Shown: positions 34,301 to 46,117 of the stretch, one piece after another
How the letters are laid out: each line of letters starts with the position of its first letter
How positions within the stretch are numbered: position 1 is the first letter of the stretch
From: Odiellus spinosus
Taxonomy: Eukaryota; Arthropoda; Arachnida; Opiliones; Phalangiidae
Assembly: GCA_963920705.1 (NCBI GenBank)
Contig: OY987238.1
Coordinates: 11,278,183 to 11,342,182, forward strand
Length of the DNA: 64,000 nucleotides
Reading direction: 5' to 3'
The notes under the pieces: generated by a model
The model's input: only the letters and a program-made list of their open reading frames with translations
Told to the model about the DNA's origin: nothing
Database searches by the model: none
Translations under genes and position numbers: made by a program

Positions 34301-34591
34301 TTAGATTGATAGCCAATAAAGGTGGCGAGAAGAGGGAACGTTTTTAAGAACCACCACCGCCAAGATAGCCTCATATCCCCGCTCTCGGAAATGACTAAAA
34401 CTAGCAAGAAACGAGCCAAAAATCCCCGTTAATAAATCAGCGGAGCTATTAAATAGCATAAGTAAACTCAGTCCCAAAAGTTTGAAACAACGTTTTAAGA
34501 TTACAAGATAGGGTTTTGTCTCTAAATCACCCAAAAGTTCTACTTCCAAAACTTCACGATCAGATGACACGAGATTAATAGCGCGTTCCAT
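34301..34591 (-). CDS. Unrecognised 96-codon open frame (doubtful gene)
   Basis: The reverse strand has an ATG-started frame of 96 codons that is not in any repeat family listed here. It starts MERAINLVSSDREVLEVELL, has a hydrophobic middle (YLVILKRCFKLLGLSLLML, about residues 28-46, then LLTGIFGSFLASF at about 53-65), and a short AILAVVV segment near residue 75. Amino-acid usage is balanced for so AT-rich a region, which is why I list it. I recognise no domain. A stub like the family C left end lies just upstream at about 34605. It could be chance or a decayed exon. Confidence 0.15.
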   Translation of the reverse strand: MERAINLVSSDREVLEVELLGDLETKPYLVILKRCFKLLGLSLLMLFNSSADLLTGIFGSFLASFSHFRERGYEAILAVVVLKNVPSSRHLYWLSI

Positions 34592-35331
34592 TACGGAGGC
34601 TTTTAAAGTGAGGGTGAAGTGATTTTTATGGATTCTACTATTACAAACATCATACTCATTCTGTTACACTTATTATCAGAATTTACTTATGATAATATGA
34701 AGGATTTAGAGGGTAAAAGACACTTCGTGCGGAACATCGATAGCGACGGCCAATCAAAATCACTTTCAAGTTTCAAACGGGCGTAAGGTTACATTCTAAC
34801 TTCTATCTCTATGATTATTTCTTGGAGATGGAGAGGTAAGCGTACCTTTACACGTGCTAAAACCCCAAACTGAGTGCGCGAGATATCCCAAATTGAGGTG
34901 ACCCTTGATTTAACCTCTCAGCTTTCGAAGAAACCTATATGCCTATAGAATAGGAGATTGATTTACCAAATTTTTCATTCCCTGTATGCATGTATATGTT
35001 CCTCTAAGAGGTAATTGAAACTGTGACTTGGTAATTAACCCCGGAAGCAACAACAAAAAAATATCGTCTCCAGATTATCACGGAGATTCCCTTGTTTTAA
35101 ACAGATTTTCAAACTTTGGAGTTATCGTTGGAATTCAATTCTGATTTAATTTATTCGAAAGGAAAGTCGCTCTTTCTCATTCTTCACGATTAGTGATAAA
35201 ACGTAATTATTTTTAAAGACTCGCGGGATATATAGTAAAAGTTACTTCTTGTAAAATTATCTTATAATATATTGATTTGTATACGAGGGATATATCACTT
35301 CCATTTAAGGCTTTACATACTTTATGGACAA

Positions 35332-35458
35332 AATATTATAACTAACCCTGTAAGCGGGCTTCTCCGTGGACACAAATGCACTGCAAGTAAAATATTTCTA
35401 CAGGGGCTCGTACAAAATACATGGGAGAGTCTCCCCCTGTATGATAGCTTTCTATTCG
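35332..35458. repeat. 127-bp conserved module, copy 1
   Basis: Matches 56683-56809 over 127 bp with no gaps and about 11 differences (about 91%). It starts AATATTATAACTAACCCTG and ends ATGATAGCTTTC-ATTCG. It has three alternating blocks, CCCTGTA (35346-35352), TACAGGGG (35399-35406) and CCCCTGTA (35434-35441), so the middle block can pair with either neighbour. Both copies lie close to the right-hand part of a reverse family C element. I do not recognise the sequence. Confidence 0.85.
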
Positions 35459-35522
35459 GTATTTTCTACTATAAATTAATTAATGGTAATTTTGATCCGA
35501 AATATATTTTTTAGATTATGTA

Positions 35523-35778
35523 CCGCGCAAAAGCTACCATATCACGTGCCAAAACGAGCGAGAATCAATTATAGGCTCTACAATAGCGAAATCGCGCGAC
35601 CATAGTGATGACGTAGTATTTTCGGTGAATTCTTATGGCGATTATAAAATTTGAAATTTTTCTGTCGCGGTAATTCTATCCATGACATGTGAATAAATAT
35701 ATTTAGAATCGTTTTTTAACGATATTTCCGAAATTGTAACTCAATTTCCATTTGGAGTTCGAGAAAAATCTTTACTAT
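35523..35778 (-). mobile_element. Family C copy C9
   Basis: Reverse copy with CCATATCACGTGCCAAAACG, GCGACCATAGTGATGACGTA, ATCGTTTTTTAACGATATTT and CCATTTGGAGTTCG. The GTACTTAA block and the right end are not recognisable; a 127-bp module shared with copy C15 lies about 65 bp to the left. Confidence 0.75.
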
Positions 35779-36351
35779 ACTTTTGGTTCTAAAGTTAAGG
35801 AGCTTTAAAGTTACGACGTAATAGCTCGTAGATGACACGTAATACCGAAATAAATCGAGCGGTGTTGGAGAGTAAAGCGGGCGCGAACTTTTGAACGGAA
35901 AATTTTTCCCTTTCCCCATTAAAAATTGATGGAATGTAAGAGTTTATCGAGGTCAGCCGTGCTGGAGTCCCGAGTCTTTCGGTCCGAACGACTCATTCCC
36001 GTCAATTTTAAATAAACTGTAGTTGAGACTCGAGAGTCAATTTCCTAAGAAGACATCTACCGACCTTTACTACTTCCCCCGTCATTGTTTCATTGACTCT
36101 AATACGTCGAACGATTCACGAAAAGAAAAACTATCGGGGCCGAGGTTTAGCTACAGTTATTTTAAATCTTAGAAAGTTCTAAAATATCAGTTACAATAAA
36201 CCGTACTCGTTTTAGTAATTTAGAATTTAATCAATGCGAGCTTCGTTAATAACATTATTGTTTAATTTTAAATCGACCAACTGTGTCTTTTAAATTAGTG
36301 AACCCGGAAATGTTTTATTATCAAAGGAATTTTACTGAGTGGGGGGCTTAG

Positions 36352-36470
36352 GTTCATTTGCTCGACTTCCAATTGATCGACAAGGAGTCCGTTTGATCGA
36401 CTACCGTTTGATCGACTCCCATTTGATCGACTCCCATTTGATCGACAAGCCATTCCAATTGATCGACAGC
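36352..36470 (-). repeat. GTCGATCAAATGGGA cluster, left arm of an inverted pair
   Basis: About seven copies of a 15-bp word (TTTGATCGACTCCCA on this strand) with variants such as AATTGATCGACAAGGAGTCC. The same words occur in opposite orientation at 36683-36912, making a large imperfect palindrome around a telomere-like run. Confidence 0.85.
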
Positions 36471-36608
36471 CCAGTTTTTTAGCGAGTAACGAGTATAGGT
36501 CAAAGTTTTTTTGCAAGAAACTATTAAAGGTTAAATTATGGTATATAAATAAGAACTAATTCAAATAATAATTATTCCGTGAAAATGGGGTCAGAGTACT
36601 CGTTTGTC

Positions 36609-36657
36609 GGTTAGGTTAGGTTAGGTTGGGTTAGGTTGGGTTAGGTTAGGTTGGTTA
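36609..36657 (+). repeat. Interstitial GGTTA/TTAGG telomere-like run
   Basis: About 49 bp of GGTTA units with three GGGTT variants. TTAGG is the telomere repeat of many arthropods; short internal runs like this are also common as simple repeats. It sits between two inverted GTCGATC clusters. Confidence 0.8.
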
Positions 36658-36682
36658 ATCTATTTATAATCGTTATTACGAA

Positions 36683-36912
36683 GTTGACCAATTGGGAAAC
36701 GATCAAATGCACCCTTTGTTGTCGGTAATTTGGGATTAGGCATCAATCATTTGATCCATTTGTCGATCGTTTGGGAGTCGATCAAGTGGACCTCTTGTCG
36801 ATCATTTGGGAGTCGATCAATTGTGAGTCGATCATTTGGGTGTCGATCAAGTGGACCTCTTGTCGATCATTTGGGAGTCGATCAAGTGGACCCAAATCGA
36901 GTGGGGATCGAT
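36683..36912 (+). repeat. GTCGATC cluster, right arm of an inverted pair
   Basis: About ten GTCGATC words separated by TTTGGGA, AGTGGACCTCTT and AATTGTGA spacers, giving a composite 15- and 20-bp repeat. GTCGATCAAGTGGACC occurs three times, at a fairly even spacing. Orientation is opposite to 36352-36470. A 64-codon open frame is a repeat translation. Confidence 0.85.
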
Positions 36913-37934
36913 AAAAATCACTAAATTAGAACAATTATTAATGAGAAAGGGAGGAAATTTCTAATTCAAACTTTACAAGTCTTTAATCAGATTTTTAAAA
37001 AATCATAGTTTTGTTATTAATAAGCCGATATTGGTGTAGTTAATCTCAATATGAAGTTAGCAACGAGGTCAACGTAAATCTTCAACCAGATTGGTTTTGT
37101 ATTAAAAAGCTCAGAGCTTTTTGGACAAAAATTCAGCGTAAAATATTTAATTTTAATTCTTTGGAAATCCAAAATTCTGATATTTTTTATTTTAATCTCG
37201 CCAAATGCTGTATACTAAAATATTTATATAAACACCATTATGCAGATGTATATTTTTACTTTCCAAAAAATTCCTCAGGTTTTTTGACCCCAAATAAATA
37301 AGAAAAAAATTTACTACCCTTATGGGAATAGAGTAAGCTTACTAAAACTCGAGACTGTTTCGTAACTCAACATATATTTATTACCAAGCTTAAAAAGAAA
37401 ATGAAAGGATACTTAAATATTCCAACAAGTACTTTAAAATTTGTGGATTTTCTTTTTACCAAATCCGTTGAAATCTTATTGGAATAGTTTTTTTTTAAAC
37501 AAAGATACTATTCTTTAAAGTTTTATCTATACTTGGGAAACTTGAGATTAAAAACCGCAACCAATCAGGGCGTTATTATTAATTCGTGGGCTGTTGAGAA
37601 GAATCTCGTGATGCACGAGGTGTTCAATCATCACATACATGAATTATAAAAACGCCGAGATCAAATCCCCCCACGAAACTTTTAAAAATTCACATCTTAT
37701 TGAACGAAAGTTTCTTTGTGACAAACTGAAAATGGTTGTCGAGTTATTAGAGGGTTGTAAAGACGAGAGAAGAAGGAAAAACGTGATTTTAGACTTTTTT
37801 GTTGCGGAATGAACGTTTGAATTTCCAAGAAAATTAAAAATAAAAAAAAAAAAAAACTATGCCTATACTTTACTAAACTTAAAGAGTTGAAGATTAAAAT
37901 TGTCTTAACCATTATTTTTAATTTAAACTATTAT

Positions 37935-38545
37935 TAGAGCTCGGAATTCGCATAATTTTTATTAATAGATGATTATATAAATAGCGCAGTTCGGCTTGAT
38001 CAACTTGTTAGTTTAGCGGCCGCGTCACTGTAGACGTCACTCATCCCCTAGAGTTCCGGATGTATAAAGAGCGCAGGCGCGGAGAAAGCAGGCGTTAAGC
38101 TTGAGAGTAAAACTAGAGATCTTTAGAATTTTGTCATTCTGACTGCGGGCGCCGTGTTTCTGCACAAGAAACGTCACAGGTGACGTCGACGCTCAACTTT
38201 CGAAAAAGGACTCCTCCCTTTTATATATTTATCTATTGGATAAAATCTACTAAATTCTGATGTATATTATCTGTTTGATTAAAAATATACTATTTCTCAT
38301 TCTTAGTTAACTTATTCGATGATAAAGTAAAAAAGATAATCCATATCCGTTTTTATCCAAAATGGCCTTATCTTAGAATTATCTTAGTAGATAAAGCGCC
38401 AGACGCTTATCTTCGGGTAAACGTTATACCTTTAACAATTATACGAATATACTTTTTTTTTTAGTTAAAAGCCATTTATCCGAAAATAAAATATCTGAAA
38501 ATATACGAATAACAGTTGAGTTTGGATATCCGATTCCGAGCTCTA
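37935..38545 (+). mobile_element. Family F hAT-like MITE, copy F2, with a nested insert
   Basis: Ends TAGAGCTCGGAAT/ATTCCGAGCTCTA with an 8-bp flank pair ACTATTAT/ACTATTAA (7 of 8). Without the 270-bp insert at 37967-38234 it would be about 340 bp, because the centre of the family (the part with TATTCTTCAAATTAAAAG) is deleted. The outer parts match F1 closely, for example GGATAAAATCTACTAAATTC. Confidence 0.9.
37967..38234. mobile_element. GC-richer 268-bp insert nested in F2
   Basis: Interrupts the F sequence ATTAAT/TGGATA. Its ends are imperfect inverted repeats (AGATGATTATATAAA and TTTATATATTTATCT), with AT possibly duplicated. The inside is far richer in G and C than the surroundings: GCGGCCGCGTCAC, GCGGGCGCC, and several TGACGTC-type sites. 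Two related blocks, TATAAATAGCGCAG and TATAAAGAGCGCAG, lie about 90 bp apart. TAGTTTAGCGG fits an RNA polymerase III A-box, but I find no good B-box, so a tRNA-derived SINE is not supported. Confidence 0.7.
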
Positions 38546-39177
38546 ACTATTAATTATTTACATAGTATAATTTTTAGAGCCTGGTATAATTTTTTCTACT
38601 TTATGCCTACATAAAGTAATTTAAAATTCTGATTTCAGCTAGGAATAGATTCGCTTTCTAAGACTGCGAGAGCAGTTATAGGTTTTGGAGGGAACGGGGT
38701 TTGAAAAGTTCAGCTTGGACTATCTTTTATTTATGAGGAAAAAGAGGGACAAAGAGGGGGAAGAAATGGGAGTTACTCCGGACAGTTGTCACCCCTGGGG
38801 AAGAAAAGTTATTCCTTCTTGAAAAATGCCTGTTGAAGCATCGGCAAAACGCTTAAAGTTCGCCCGTCAAGCCATAGAAAAGATTCCCTTTCGGAAGAAG
38901 CGACCTATACAAAAATATTCCAAGAATTTCGTTCCCGAAACAATTTTGGGAAAGGAATGAACCGCGTGGTTTTCCGCCTACAGGAACGAATGATTTTTAT
39001 TTTATACCCTAGCTTCGCCTGTTACACTTTTCACTTGGCGAAAATTGGGGCGAAAAATTTGAAAATAATATTTTTGTCGCGAAATTTCTTACGTTTGTTT
39101 TCAAATGTTTATGGTTTATATTTTTAGCTTTTTAATTTACTGTCAAATACTTATTTTAATCCTAAGGTTAACGCGTT

Positions 39178-39310
39178 TTAAAGGGAGAATTAACCTAACA
39201 ACAAGTGATTTTTAATCGATTCCTTATCGTTTAAATAGGCCTAATCTATCAGTAAGAAATTTATAAGCAAAAATTAAACTAGAAATAGATTTAAAACATC
39301 CCCAGAAGAA
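39178..39310. mobile_element. Family D copy D4 (single left arm)
   Basis: TTAAAGGGAGAATTAACC with the outer arm through AAATAGGCCTAATC and AAACTAGAAATAGATTTAAA, then unrelated sequence. Only half of the palindrome remains. Confidence 0.82.
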
Positions 39311-40764
39311 TTTTTTTTGCGTGAATATATTACAGTTATAATAGATTGTTTAGTTTTAACTGAGATTTAGTTTAGATTTAGTTGAGATCTCGTTTAGGGA
39401 CATAAATATAAGATATTAATTACCTACAAATATTCAAATCACGATATGCAAATATTACTCGTGGGTCGCACGCATGAAGAATAATCATCACTGCTGACCA
39501 TTTCCCAATCGGGCAACGAGATTAAAAAAGAGAAATCCAATAAAAAATAGGCGATAAATGCTATCGAAATATTTCTAAGGAAGATACTGAAATAAGAGAA
39601 CAAGTTTAGAAGTTTGCAGTAAGTACAAAGCTAAGATAAATGTAATTTAGATACAGAGGATAATCTATCTGTATTACTTTGAACCTTACTGTAAACTAAA
39701 ACTGATTTTAGCCGGCGGTCGTTTTCAAGAAAATCGCTTAAATAGAGCTTAGGAGCACGTGACTGTTTTGGGATAAAGGGAGAGTGAAAAGATTTATTAT
39801 AAAGAATTTAAAAATTCCTTATTTGAAGAAGTATTAACTATTTATAATTCCTGTTAATGTTTTAAATAATTACTATAATAATTACATGTAAGTTTACAGT
39901 GGTTTAATTTCGAAGTTTAATGAGTTATCGTAATTAAAATGGACATTAAAAACAAATTTTTAATTGCCATAAAAATATAATTAATAAAATATTTTAATTG
40001 ATTCAAAATACTATTAATTTATTCCTAATCCTCTCATGAAGAAATAAATTAAAAATAATTATGATAATCTTTTTCATTCTCCCTTTAAAAAGCCAAAACT
40101 CGTGCCCGTTTCACTTACGACCAAAATCTGGAATCTGTTCCACAAGCTGCAGAGTCTTTTCGACAGATTGAAGCTCATCCATTCACAGATTTAGAAGCGA
40201 TAGAGCTGAAAGGCACGGAGAAATAGATACGAGTCTTTCCGTTTATCTCTTACTCCCTGCGTTTAACCTTATTACATCTAAATAAGGTAACGGATTATAG
40301 GAACATATAACGTTACGATATATTAGACGGAGATAGAGTTACCCAATTTTTGTCGCAGTTAGAAGCAATGAAATCAAAGGCGAGTAGGGATGAGAAAAAT
40401 GATAATAACATCTATATTTCCCTGCCTTAGATAACATTAGTTAGAAATTAGTGAACAAACTATATCCTAGCCGTTGAGCATGTAGGGGTAGGGGCGTCGT
40501 AACGCGATACTATTTAGCTATTAGGCTCACAACGTTTCTGAGCCTTTTTTTTTATAGTATTAAGCTATCTTCTTTTATATCTAGAGGCACATTTCCCCAG
40601 AAAGATGAAAAAAATAAAAGTTTCATGATTCTTATACTATAAACCTTCCATACATCTACACTCGTGGAGTACCGGTTGTAACCGGGTTTAAAAATGGTTC
40701 AGTCAAAACCTTACTCTATATTTTGTCAAGATGAAAATAATTTCTAACCTTAAAAACCCTAAAA

Positions 40765-41120
40765 AACAGCTGAGAATTTTTGCAGTATTTTTAGACACGT
40801 TTTTTGGTGTTTAAATTAATTTCTTAAGTTTGTTAAAATTTGAATAAAACTAAATATAAATTCCGACCAATCATATTATTTCAGCCTTCAACAGTGCTTT
40901 TGTAATGTCTTGGCATGACGGCCAAGGTCTTAGGCATCAAACGTCGGCCTATTCTTTTAATGTTAGAACATTACAAGCGCTGTTGAAGGCTGAAATAATA
41001 TGATTAGCCCGAATTCATATTTGCTTTTTTTTTTTTTTTTTTTTTTTTTTTTCAAATATTACCAAAATTGAGAAATTAATTTCAACACCAATTCCGAAAA
41101 AGAGAACCTCTTTTGGGGGA
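40765..41120. mobile_element. Family E copy E5 (both arms, full tip)
   Basis: CCTAAAAAACAGCTGAG, the arm with ACACGTTTTTTGGTGTTTAA, CAGCCTTCAACAGTGC, the tip GGCATGACGGCCAAGG to CATCAAACGTCGGCC, and the return arm GCGCTGTTGAAGGCTGAAAT. A T-run of about 30 bases (41023-41052) interrupts the second arm. Confidence 0.85.
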
Positions 41121-42009
41121 AATAATGAAACTTATTGAAAATCATGTAACAACCAATTATTTGGAGTACAACGAGTTATGAAGACCACCAACAAATTCGT
41201 GAATTAGAGCCGAAATCTTATTTTTCACGAGTTTTTAAAACTTTATACTCTTTATATTGGATACACTTTAAAATTAACTAAATTCTTCCAATTAACTATA
41301 CTATTTCAATGCAAAACTGTCATGTTTTTAGACCTTATTCCCTGATGTATAAGAAAGAATCAACTATTTACCAATCAAAACATTCAATAACCTAAAATCC
41401 ATTTATCAAATTATCCAATTTCGGAAGTGAATGTTTTGCTCTCTAAAATATTCGTTTTTCATCTAACTAAAATAGAACTTCTTTCCAAGTAAAATCAGAT
41501 TTTATACACGTAGTCTGAACGTATACATCAAAAAATATAACCGGGTTTCTTATAAAAACCGCACCAGTGCGCAAAAAGCGAAAGAAATATTCCCTAAGCC
41601 TCGTATCCAAAAAAGTCAGACTGAGTTCAAATGAGTTTTCAACACGTATAAATCGAAACTAGAAGTTCCTTAGAAGCTAAAGATAGATTAAGGGTTATAT
41701 CTTGAACATGTTGTAAACTAAAATTGATTCTAACTATAAGTTGGGCATGGATTCTGCCCCCGAAAAAAAAAAAAAAAAATCAACTTTTTATTTTTGGTAC
41801 ATCTATCCAAGATTTTTCCAAAGGAAAAACATATTTACGTATGTACAGATTGAAGCACTTTTGTGTTTTCAGCACGTAAAGACCTACACTAACTTCTATG
41901 CTTACATTATATTTGTCTTTTTAAAGGACAGGTGAAAAGATCTTATTTCTAGCGGAGACCTTTCTGAAAAACCATTTTTCCAATCTGATACCAAATAAGT
42001 TCTCCCCTC

Positions 42010-42190
42010 CCCCTCCTAAAGCTGTGACACGTTCTCGAGGAAGAGTCCAAATCAAATAACCATAACAGGGGTGGTAGGGTACTTTTTTTTTTTTTTTTTT
42101 CGAGGTCGTTCGAGCTTCGATATCTATGACGTCAACGCTACGATATATATACTGGGAAGAAGAATATGTTATGAACTTTTGAACATATAT
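42010..42190 (+). repeat. Dispersed repeat M, diverged copy
   Basis: TCTCGAGGAAGAGTCCAAATC and CAGGGGTGGTAGGGTACTTT match repeat M. After a T-run of about 19 bases, TATGACGTCAACGCTACG and ATGAACTTTTGAACAT weakly match its right part. Confidence 0.5.
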
Positions 42191-42484
42191 GTTCAGTACG
42201 GGCGTGATTCGCCTAAAAAGCTTCGTATAAAGAAGAAAGATACATAGTATAAAAGAAAAAGAAGGGATTCAGGCTACACTATCGACGTTAGTATCTCTCC
42301 CAATAACTATTTGGCTTCGAGGAAGAAAAATTTTGTCAGAGATGAAAAAAACCTATAGTAAACGCCGGTTATACTTTCGTTCAAGGGAATTTGACGAAGA
42401 GGGTAAAACTAACGCGGTTTGATACATAATGTTAAAGTACATAGAGAGAAAATAGTCACTGTTAATTAATCGTGTAGACGAATA

Positions 42485-42950
42485 TATAAATAATTTCACT
42501 TCCAGTTGGCCACACACACAAAGCCGGTTTCCTTCTATTTCTTAGTAAAATTACAGGGATGACGTCTATCCTATATAACTTTGCCCATACTTCCAAATCG
42601 AGGTGGAATTGAATATACATTTTTATAATCACAAATATGCAGTAGATTCCACCTTAAGTTGCAGGCACACAAAAACCTTGTTTCCTTATATCTCTTAGTG
42701 AAATATTAAGTAAGATATTATCTAGCCTAACTTTACACGTACTGCCAATTTGAATTGAAATTTATTATACATGTTTATAATCACAAATATACGATAAATT
42801 CCACCTCAAATTGGCAGCACATATAAAGCCTGGTTCGATATCTCTTAATCCAAAAAAAAAAAAAAAAAAAAAATCAAAGATATATTCTAACCTTAGAACT
42901 TTGCGAATGCATTCAATTCAAATTGAAATTTACTATAAAAAAAAGAAGAG
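42485..42950 (+). repeat. 152/153-bp tandem repeat, about 3 copies
   Basis: Anchor words AGTTGGCCACACACAC (about 42504), AGTTGCAGGCACACA (about 42657) and AATTGGCAGCACAT (about 42809) are 152-153 bp apart. Each is followed by AAGCC/AACC, a TATCTCTTAGT/TCTTAAT word, then CTAACTTT/CTTAGAACTTTG, AATTGAAAT and TATAATCACAAATAT. The third copy has a 22-base A-run and lacks its end. Copies are about 70-75% alike by eye. Confidence 0.8.
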
Positions 42951-44104
42951 TTTATTAGATTTTTTGGGAGGAAATTGTATTCAAGAAAACTGATAGGTTC
43001 TATTTTATATTTTCCCATTTTTCTATTCGCCAACGATAGACTAAACTATTTTTATCCGGTACAAGATTTAGTATGGTGTATTAATCCGCAGAGGCTTATA
43101 CTATGATGCAAATTGATTGTGCATGCAATATTATATAATAAAAAAGTATATAATTCCTATCTACATGTCTCAGAAAAAAATCTCGGATTCGACCATTCGG
43201 GAGCAAAAAAATGATGAATAACATTTTGGATGTTTTTCATCTTATTCTAAAAAAGTGGACTAAAAAATTCAATACTATGGTTTTATAGATAATACTATGA
43301 TACACGAAGTTGATTTATTTTCACGGTAAGATTTAACTGGAGGTAAGGGGATAGATGGCATTCTTGAAAGTAATTGAAATACTTCAAGATTCAAAGATTT
43401 TAAATCAAAATTGATACAGTATAAGAAATTTGATATCATGTCTTATATCTTTACAAAGGCTTCAATGTGATTTTAAAATGGATATTTGTGGAGATGTTAC
43501 GGATAAAGACTAGGCAGACGCGATTTAAGACCGTAAGGTTATAACACTTATTAAGTTAGCTATTCAGTAGTTAATAGAGATTAAACTCCCCACCAATGTT
43601 TAGAATGTTACCCAGCGAAGAAATGCTTATACTCTCTCAAAGAGGCGAGTATTAGTACGATTATGATACCACCAACTTATACCAAACATTGAAACAGCTA
43701 TTCCTTTACTCCTACATGGAGACAAAATTCCCCATTCAGAAGGAACATTTTATTGGTGACACGTACAATATGAGGGCAGTAAATGGTCAAGTTTTTCTAC
43801 TTAAATAATAATAGTTTTTTGATGATAGGTTAAACAAAGCGCCCGTAATCCCCCCGAGACACGTAGGGGTATACCTTAAGCCTAAATTGGTCCTAAATCC
43901 CAGGATAATTTTTGGATTGTTAAAATACTGGTATAAAATTCAGACAATGTGGCGCCCAATTTTGCTCCCTAGAGAAGGTTTTCAGATTATTTTTATCCCC
44001 TAATATTGCTTTTCAAAAATTCTACACGCATACTGACGATCTCACGAAAAAAAAAACTTATTATTGGTAAGTTTTCGCCATATTAGAGATTGCGAAAGCG
44101 ATGT

Positions 44105-44180
44105 TATAGTTTAAAAAATTATGTAAGGGTTTAAAAAATTATGTAATGGTTTAAAAAATTATGTTATGGTTTTCAAAAAC
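44105..44180 (+). repeat. 20-bp tandem repeat, about 4 copies
   Basis: GGTTTAAAAAATTATGTAAT/G repeated three times cleanly, with a decayed fourth copy (GGTTTTCAAAAACGATGACT) and a possible earlier one (ATGTTATAGTTTAAAAAATT). Confidence 0.9.
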
Positions 44181-45087
44181 GATGACTTAGTTTAAAACTC
44201 ATGTTAAAAGTAAAAAAAGGACTCACCATAGCTGCAAAAGGATGGAATGAAGCGAGTCTCTCCAGTAATTTTCGATGTTTTCTTTTTACGTGTATTACTC
44301 CTTAATTATGGCGCATGTAGTCACAAATTATCACCGGAAACATGAGACGCAACTTCATGTATTTTCATAATGAACTGAATTTTGGTGCTGCTCCTTGACC
44401 ATGAATTTGGTCAGAAAAACCTAGAAATAGAAAAATATATATTTCAAATTCTGCGATACTTTTCGGACAATTTGGCGACTGAAAAGTAGGCTTACACAGT
44501 TCCATAGACGGCAAAAATTACAAATAATCATCCTCATATAGAGTTCTAAAATTACCGCAAACTCAGGAAATTTTCATTCGCAAAATTAATTTTATTTGAA
44601 TTAAAAAGTTAAACTTTGACCTCTTTCAACAATATGTTCACTTCAAATCCAAATTGCGCCTTAATAAATCTTTTTCATATAGAGACAATATACTTAAGCA
44701 AACAATTCTTCCCGGTTTCAAATATAGTTTCAATATAATTGAACATTAAAGTTTCTACAAACATATATCTATGAAATTAGCCATTTTTATTAAGCCCCCC
44801 TTGAGTGTGGGCGATATATTGGGTCATGCACCGGCTAGAGAAGGAAAGAAGGAATCCACGGAAAAGGGTCAAAAAGGATCAATTCGAGAAAACGTAAATT
44901 GTCCCTATCGCGTGAATTAGGTCTTTCCGGACAGGGAATTGGAGCGCTAGGACGATGGGGAAAGTATAGACGACCCCTAGGAGAAGCGTCCCTCAATTTT
45001 CCGGTGTTTATAACTTGGCTCCAAGGAATAGGTAAAAGCTAGACCTGGGTCCACTCCTACGCCATATAGCTCCCTAGCCAAACGATC

Positions 45088-45118
45088 GGATAGATATATA
45101 GATATATAGATATATAGC
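45088..45118 (+). repeat. ATATAGAT microsatellite
   Basis: Three to four copies of AGATATAT in a GC-richer region. A 90-codon reverse frame runs through it. Confidence 0.8.
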
Positions 45119-45409
45119 GAACGAGGGGGTCGTTTTGGCGGTCGCTCGGCGGCGGTAGACATCCCCAGAGACGTCGGTAATGGTTTGGCTACGTCGCTTA
45201 CGAGATATTTACGCGATCCTACTAAAAGCGTACCCTCTACACGACCCATTCCCTATCTCACCGACTGCCATAACCAGAGAGTTCTATTTCCCAAGCTTCC
45301 CGTCTCTTTGCCAACCCTAAAATCGAATAGGTATAACTTAGTGGTCTACTTTATACAAATCACGCGTGGAGAGCAAAAAAGTAGTAAATCAAATAACAGT
45401 TACTAATTT

Positions 45410-45975
45410 ATTTGCGTTTATTTTCAAACGACTTTCCTATTCGATTTATTTATCGGAATATCTATTTACTTTTCTATTTATTTATCGGAATATTTATTTA
45501 TATATTTATTTATCGGTTAATTTATTTATCCGTTTATCTATGCATTTATTGGTTTACTTATTGGTTTATTTATCTCTGTAATTATTGGTTTATTAAATAA
45601 ATGCATTTATAGGTTTATTTATCTATTTATATGTATATATTTATCTATTTATCTATTTATCTATATATATATATATATATATATATTTATCTATTTATAT
45701 ATATATATATTTATTGGTTTATTTATCTATTTATATATATATATTTATATATATATATATATATTTATCTATTTATATATCTATTTATCTATTTATATAT
45801 ATATTTATATATCTATTCATATATCTATTCATATATCTATTTATATATCTATTGGCTTATTTATTGGCTTATCTATTTATTTATTGGTTTATCTATCTAT
45901 GTATTGGATTATTTACCTATTTATGTATTAGTTAAATTATCTATATATAGGTTTATTTATTATTTATTTTTATTT
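45410..45975 (+). repeat. TTTATCTA/TTTATATA low-complexity tract
   Basis: About 560 bp of TTTA, TCTA and TATA tetranucleotides with scattered GGTTTATTTATTGG words. It translates as Ile/Tyr/Leu/Phe-rich frames (up to 149 codons) that have no sign of being coding. Confidence 0.95.
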
Positions 45976-46117
45976 AGGTTTGGATTTATTGTTGAAAACA
46001 AATTTAAAAACATAATTAGAAATAAATTGGTGAGAATTGAAAATAAAATACTGTTCGACAAAAATTTGTCAAAATACTAAAACTTAATATTCCCTCTTAA
46101 TCGATTAAAGTGTAAAT

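Larger units (their letters stand above)
34132..37926. other. Remainder of 34132-37926: one doubtful frame, no clear gene
   Basis: Apart from the 96-codon frame, the 127-bp module, C9 and the GTCGATC clusters, this is unique sequence. 35930-36160 is mildly CG-rich (GTCAGCCGTGCTGGAGTCCC), with no open frame. Confidence 0.55.
38546..42484. other. Remainder of 38546-42484: no gene seen
   Basis: Outside D4, E5 and M, unique AT-rich sequence. No frame above 64 codons. 38640-39000 has somewhat more GC (CCCTTTCGGAAGAAGCGACC), without signals I can name. Confidence 0.6.

Noticed and set aside
37990-38060. TAGTTTAGCGG as an RNA polymerase III A-box of a tRNA-derived SINE
   Set aside because: No acceptable B-box follows at 30-60 bp, and there is no A-rich tail; the insert ends in inverted repeats instead.
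45412-46080. 149-codon Tyr/Ile/Leu/Phe-rich frame resembling a membrane protein
   Set aside because: It is a translation of the TTTA/TCTA simple tract.
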